Notes under the pieces: generated by a model
Seen by the model: only the letters and a program-made list of their open reading frames with translations
The model's database searches: none
Told to the model about the DNA's origin: nothing
Made by a program: the position numbers and the translations under genes
Assembly: GCA_963724285.1 (NCBI GenBank)
Contig: CAVRUD010000019.1
Location: 124,001 to 188,000 of the forward strand
Source: CAVRUD01 sp963724285
GTDB lineage: Bacteria > Chloroflexota > Chloroflexia > Thermomicrobiales > UBA6265
Direction of reading: 5' to 3'
Length of the DNA stretch: 64,000 bases
Shown: positions 60,787-64,000 of the stretch, one piece after another
How the letters are laid out: each line of letters opens with the position of its first letter
Numbering within the stretch: the stretch's first letter is position 1

Positions 60787-61098
60787 TTAGTTCGATACGT
60801 TTGAGAACGACTGGGAAGTACGGAAGGCAGCGGGGGTGGCGTACCCGAGGGCTTGGTGGGATCGGACGGTATTGTCGGTGCCTTCCCAGGCCCGCAGGGC
60901 CGCCTGGAGCGCCGGCAGGTCGAGCTCCCCATCGTCGCACGCCCAGACCTCCCGCCTGGCCGTGCCGTTGCGCCGCTCGACCCGGCCGTTGCGCTTGGGG
61001 CTGCGGGGCGGCACCACGGAGCGGGCGATGCCCCGGTCTTGGCAGGCCGTCTCGAATGCGGCCATGAACTCGCTGCCGCCATCGACCTGGATCGCCCG
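60787..61098 (-). mobile_element. IS481-like transposase C-terminal remnant
   Basis: The last 100 codons encode a retroviral-integrase-fold end: AIQVDGGSEFMAAFETACQD with the second catalytic Asp, VVPPRSPKRNGRVERRNGTA with the third acidic residue in NGRVER, and ALRAWEGTDNTVRSHQALGY. This is typical of IS481/IS3-type transposases. The N-terminal helix-turn-helix and first catalytic Asp are missing. It joins a truncated LuxR gene on the other strand at about 61096-61112. Confidence 0.8.
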
Positions 61099-61106
61099 GC
61101 GCGGCG

Positions 61107-62453
61107 CGCACACGGAATGGTGTCTGAGCCTGGCGGAGGGGATCCCCTGACGACGTTCCTGCCGGGCGGGCAGCAGGGGTTGCGGCGCCTGGAGATTGAG
61201 CACGCCAACCTGCGGGCCGCCCTCAATTAGCTCGATCGACGGGGCGGCCACGATGGTTTGCTGCGTCTGGCAACCGCGCTGGGCCGGTTCTGGTCCTTGC
61301 ACGGCCACTTCGACGAGGGGCGCTCGTGGCTGGAGCGGGCGCTTACCGCCCCCCAGGGCATCACGCCCCTCGCCCGGGCCCGGGCGCATTTTGAATTGGG
61401 CCAACTCCGCTACGTCCAGGGTGAGCGGGAGTGCGGCGAGGCGCTCTTGGAGAAGAGCGTCGAAGTCCTTCGCGAGCACGACGATGTCCTGACGCTCATA
61501 GGCGCCCTCGTCTGGAAAAGTTGGATCGCGATCTCCCGGGGGGACTACGACCAGGCCGAGGGCGTGCTCGAAGAGGCCCTCGGCCTGGCGGCGACCATTC
61601 CGGATCAGGCGATCGCCGCCTCGGCCATGCGGAGGGTACTGGCGAACCTGGGTGTGGTCGCGCACGAGCGCGGCGACCTCGAAACCGCGCGCACGGCACG
61701 AACAGGCCTTGCGCACCTGCCGTGAGCACGGCGACGTCCTCGGCGCCATCCGTTCGCTGCGCGACCTGGGTGATGTCGCCTGTGACGAGAACGACTACGC
61801 CGGAGCGCTCGCCTCCTATCGCGAATGCCTGACGCTGCTGGGCGAACGGGGCGATCCACTCGTCGTCGTCAATGCGCTGGCCGGGTCGGCGCTGGCGGCG
61901 GCAGCCTGGGGGCAGCCAGAGCAGGCGGCCCGGCTGCTGGGCGCGGCGGAGGCGATGCGCGAGCAGTTCCGGGTTGGAGTCGACCTACCGGCCGAGCGGG
62001 CGGTGCACGGGCGGGCGGGGGCGCTCGTGCGCGCGGCGTTCGGGGAAGAGGACCTCCGAGCCGCCTGGGCGGCCGGGCGCCGGTTCTCCCTGGCGACGGC
62101 CATCGCCGAGGTGCAGACCCTGGCGCCGCCCGTGGCCGCCCCCCCGGGGGACCAGCGACCGCCCCTCCTCCGGGCTATCGCCCCGGGAGGAGGAAGTCCT
62201 CCGCCTCCTCGTGGCCGGCCAGTCCGATCGCCAGATTGCCGCGGCGCTCTTCATCAGCGTCCGCACCGCCGAGGGCCACGTCGCCCGCCTCCTCGTCAAG
62301 CTCGGCGTCCCAACACGCGCGGGGGCCGCCATGGCCGCCAACGCCGCGGGCCTCTCCGGTCCCCACGCCCCTACCTCTCACCACGCGGATGAGCCGGCCG
62401 CCCGACCGCGTACTCACCCGCCTACCGAACACGTACCCAAAAGTAGGAGGTAG
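61107..62453 (+). pseudogene. C-terminal remnant of a STAND-LuxR regulator (copy E)
   Basis: The ATPase part is gone. It begins with EWCLSLAEGIP and RRLEIEHANLRAALN, then an amber codon (61228-61230) where relatives have Trp, then LDRRGGHDGLLRLATALGRF, a TPR-like array, a shift near 61720, LGDVACDENDYAGALASYRE, another near 62165, and the helix-turn-helix LSPREEEVLRLLVAGQSDRQ with SVRTAEGHVARLLVKLGVPT. Loss of the N-terminus coincides with the transposase junction. It is followed by a small ABM-like gene and a Tat serine hydrolase on the same strand, echoing the pairing seen around copies B and C. Confidence 0.75.
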
Positions 62454-62507
62454 ATGTTGGGATAAGTGAACAGACTCTGGAGCGGCGAGACGCATCACGA
62501 GGGAGCG

Positions 62508-62735
62508 ATGCGTGCGTCGCATCCGCCATAAGGTGACGGAGTTCGACACCTGGCGACGGGCCTTCGACGAGGACGCCGGAACGCGTCGCGCCAACGGATG
62601 GAGAAGCTGGCGCATCTTCCGCAACAGCGCCGAGCCGACGAAGTCTGGATCCTGCTAGAGTGGGACGACCTGATGCGCGCCCGGCACTTCGCCGAGTCCG
62701 ACGACCTGATCGACGACTGGTCCGCGCCGGAATAA
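62508..62735 (+). pseudogene. Small ABM-like dimeric alpha/beta-barrel protein, frameshifted
   Basis: A frame from about 62512 gives RRIRHKVTEFDTWRRAFDED and ANGWRSWRIFRN; after a shift near 62636 it continues DEVWILLEWDDLMRARHFAE and SDDLIDDWSAPE to a TAA at 62735. About 75 residues with a strand-helix-strand-strand-helix pattern fit small monooxygenase- or cyclase-like proteins. The ATG at 62508 is one base out of frame with the body, a further break. Function unknown. Confidence 0.5.
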
Positions 62736-62822
62736 CCGACCTTCCGGACTACTGATTCTTCGACGAGACGGATCCTCCCACGCTCTGACCAGCCGCACCG
62801 CCGTCTCACTGGGAGGATATGC

Positions 62823-64000
62823 ATGGACGCCACCCACTTCGACACGATCTCCAAGGCGCTGGCCGCCCGCCGTCTGACGCGACGGACGGCCCTGGTTGGC
62901 GGGACGGCGGCGCTCGCCGCCGGCGTGCTCGGCACCCGAGTCGCGTCCGCGCCGCCCAGGAAACCGCCACCCCGGCCCCGGGCCAGGGGAGCGATCCGGC
63001 CGCCGGCATCGCCGCCATCGCCCGCGAGGCGATGGGCCAACACGACGTGCGCGCGCTCATCGTGTGGGTGACGATCGGCGGGGAGGACGTTGTTACCACC
63101 GCCTGGGCGAGTCGATGTCGGGTGTACCGGCGACGACGGACATGCGCTTCAGCAACGGCGCGGTGGCCATTGCCTATGTAGCCACCTTGCTGCTCCAACT
63201 GGTGGACCGGGGCATGGTCGGGCTCGATGATCCGATCGCGACCTGGCTTCCCGACCTGCCCGATTCCGACCGCGTCACCCTGCGGATGCTGGCCAACATG
63301 ACCTCAGGCTCCCCCGATTACCTCAGAAACGAGGAGATGGTCACGGCGTTGTACGAGGACCCGTTCCGGCAGTGGGACCGCCAGGAACGGATCGAGTATG
63401 GCCTGTCCATGCCGCGGCTCTTCGAGCCCGGCACCAACTGAGACTACTCGCACAACGGCTACGTCATCTGGGCCTGGCGCTGGAGAAGATCGCGGGCAAG
63501 CCGATGGCTGCCCTCATGCAGGAGCAGATCTCGCGCCGTTGGGGCTGCACAACACCGCCAGTTGGGCGACGCCGCGATCCCCGAGCCGGCGCTGCATGCG
63601 TTCACTTCGGAACGGCGCGGGACGCTCGGCATCCCCGACGGCCGCGGTTCGACGAGGAGACGACCTTCTGGAACCCGTCCTGGACAATCTCCGACGGCGC
63701 GGTCCAGACCACCGACATCTACGACATGACGGCGACGGCGGAAGCGATCGGCGAGGGGACGTTGCTGTCGCCGGAATCCATGCGGCGCAGATAGCCCCCG
63801 ACCTCATCGGGTTCGGCGCCTGGTCGATGGCTGTATGTCCTGCCACACCCTCAACGAGGCATACAACTACGGGATCGGGTCAAGATTGGGGGTCGTGGCT
63901 CGCGCCAGGATCCCACCCTCGGCGGCTACGACGAGGTCATGGCCTACCTGCCCGCCAAGAAGATCGCGATCTCGGTCGTCGCGACCTACCGCGAGGAGAG
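62823..64000 (+). pseudogene. Tat-exported serine beta-lactamase-like protein, broken and cut by window end
   Basis: ATG 62823 follows GGGAGGATATGC. The signal has twin arginines (RRLTRRTALVGGTAALAAGV). After a shift, ALIVWVTIGGEDVVTTAW, FSNGAVAIAYVATLLLQLVD, LPDSDRVTLRMLANMTSGSP and MPRLFEPGTN follow. A TGA (63439-63441) then stands where relatives have Trp before DYSHNGYVIW, which holds the Tyr-x-His/Asn loop. Later pieces read LHAFTSERRGTLGIPDGRG and FWNPSWTISDGAVQTTDIYD. The canonical Ser-x-x-Lys is not visible (SNGAVAIAY occupies that place), so activity is doubtful or the family is divergent. At least four breaks occur, and the C-terminus lies outside. Confidence 0.7.

Noticed and set aside
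60787..61749. Full-length 320-residue transposase
   Set aside because: Only the last 100 residues match a transposase; the rest is the antisense of the STAND-LuxR TPR region.
63439..63441. Possible selenocysteine TGA in the serine hydrolase
   Set aside because: Relatives have Trp, not Cys, there; no downstream SECIS-like hairpin was evident, and the gene has other breaks.

Overview
The window is a GC-rich (roughly two-thirds G+C by eye), gene-dense stretch of bacterial chromosome. Gene content points to a Chloroflexota bacterium of the Thermomicrobia/Sphaerobacter type: many large STAND-ATPase/TPR/LuxR regulators, Tat-exported serine hydrolases, GAP-family membrane proteins, CapK/PaaK-like ligases, and dispersed GC-rich hairpins around a CCCGGGGTCTTTAGCC core. 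That placement is inference from gene families. No rRNA, tRNA or CRISPR array was recognised.

Layout. (1) 1-9.9 kb, minus strand: the 5' part of an ABM-NhaA fusion, a truncated MscS-like remnant, a glutaminase-glutamate symporter pair, a GAP-family protein, two M20 peptidases and an AbgT transporter. (2) 10-15 kb: two paralogous secreted Vps62-like proteins with polytopic C-termini flank a MntP-like pump. (3) 15-20.5 kb: a GH63-like glucosidase, a phospholipase D/cardiolipin synthase-like protein, then gene remnants and a direct repeat. (4) 21.7-37.6 kb: a regulator region. One broken STAND-LuxR gene precedes a broken MMPL transporter; a minus-strand array follows with two intact, one frameshifted and one truncated STAND-LuxR genes, interleaved with Tat serine-hydrolase remnants and a cupredoxin-like secreted protein. 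(5) 37.7-42.5 kb: a MacB-like ABC permease, its ATPase and a small membrane protein. (6) 43-49.5 kb: a membrane-anchored alpha/beta hydrolase, a Gfo/Idh/MocA oxidoreductase and an exported PQQ-like propeller protein. (7) 49.6-60.7 kb: a surface-glycan-type region with three CapK/PaaK-like adenylate-forming ligases, a GT2 glycosyltransferase, a PMT-like glycosyltransferase, a flippase, a methyltransferase and a nucleotide-sugar epimerase, with several overlapping start/stop codons. (8) 60.8-64 kb: a truncated IS481-like transposase fused to a decapitated STAND-LuxR remnant, a small ABM-like gene and another broken Tat serine hydrolase cut by the window end.

Many genes carry frameshifts, concentrated at 5.3-8.1, 24.4-26.7, 58.3-59.6 and 61-64 kb, while neighbours of 1-2.7 kb are intact. 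This may be real decay or assembly error; entries marked pseudogene mean the reading frame is broken in this sequence, not that loss of function is proven. Working connections: glutaminase plus GltS for glutamine/glutamate handling; M20 peptidases plus AbgT for peptide or aminobenzoyl-glutamate use; STAND-LuxR regulators paired repeatedly with serine hydrolases; the 49.6-60.7 kb genes for making, decorating and exporting a glycan or glycoconjugate.
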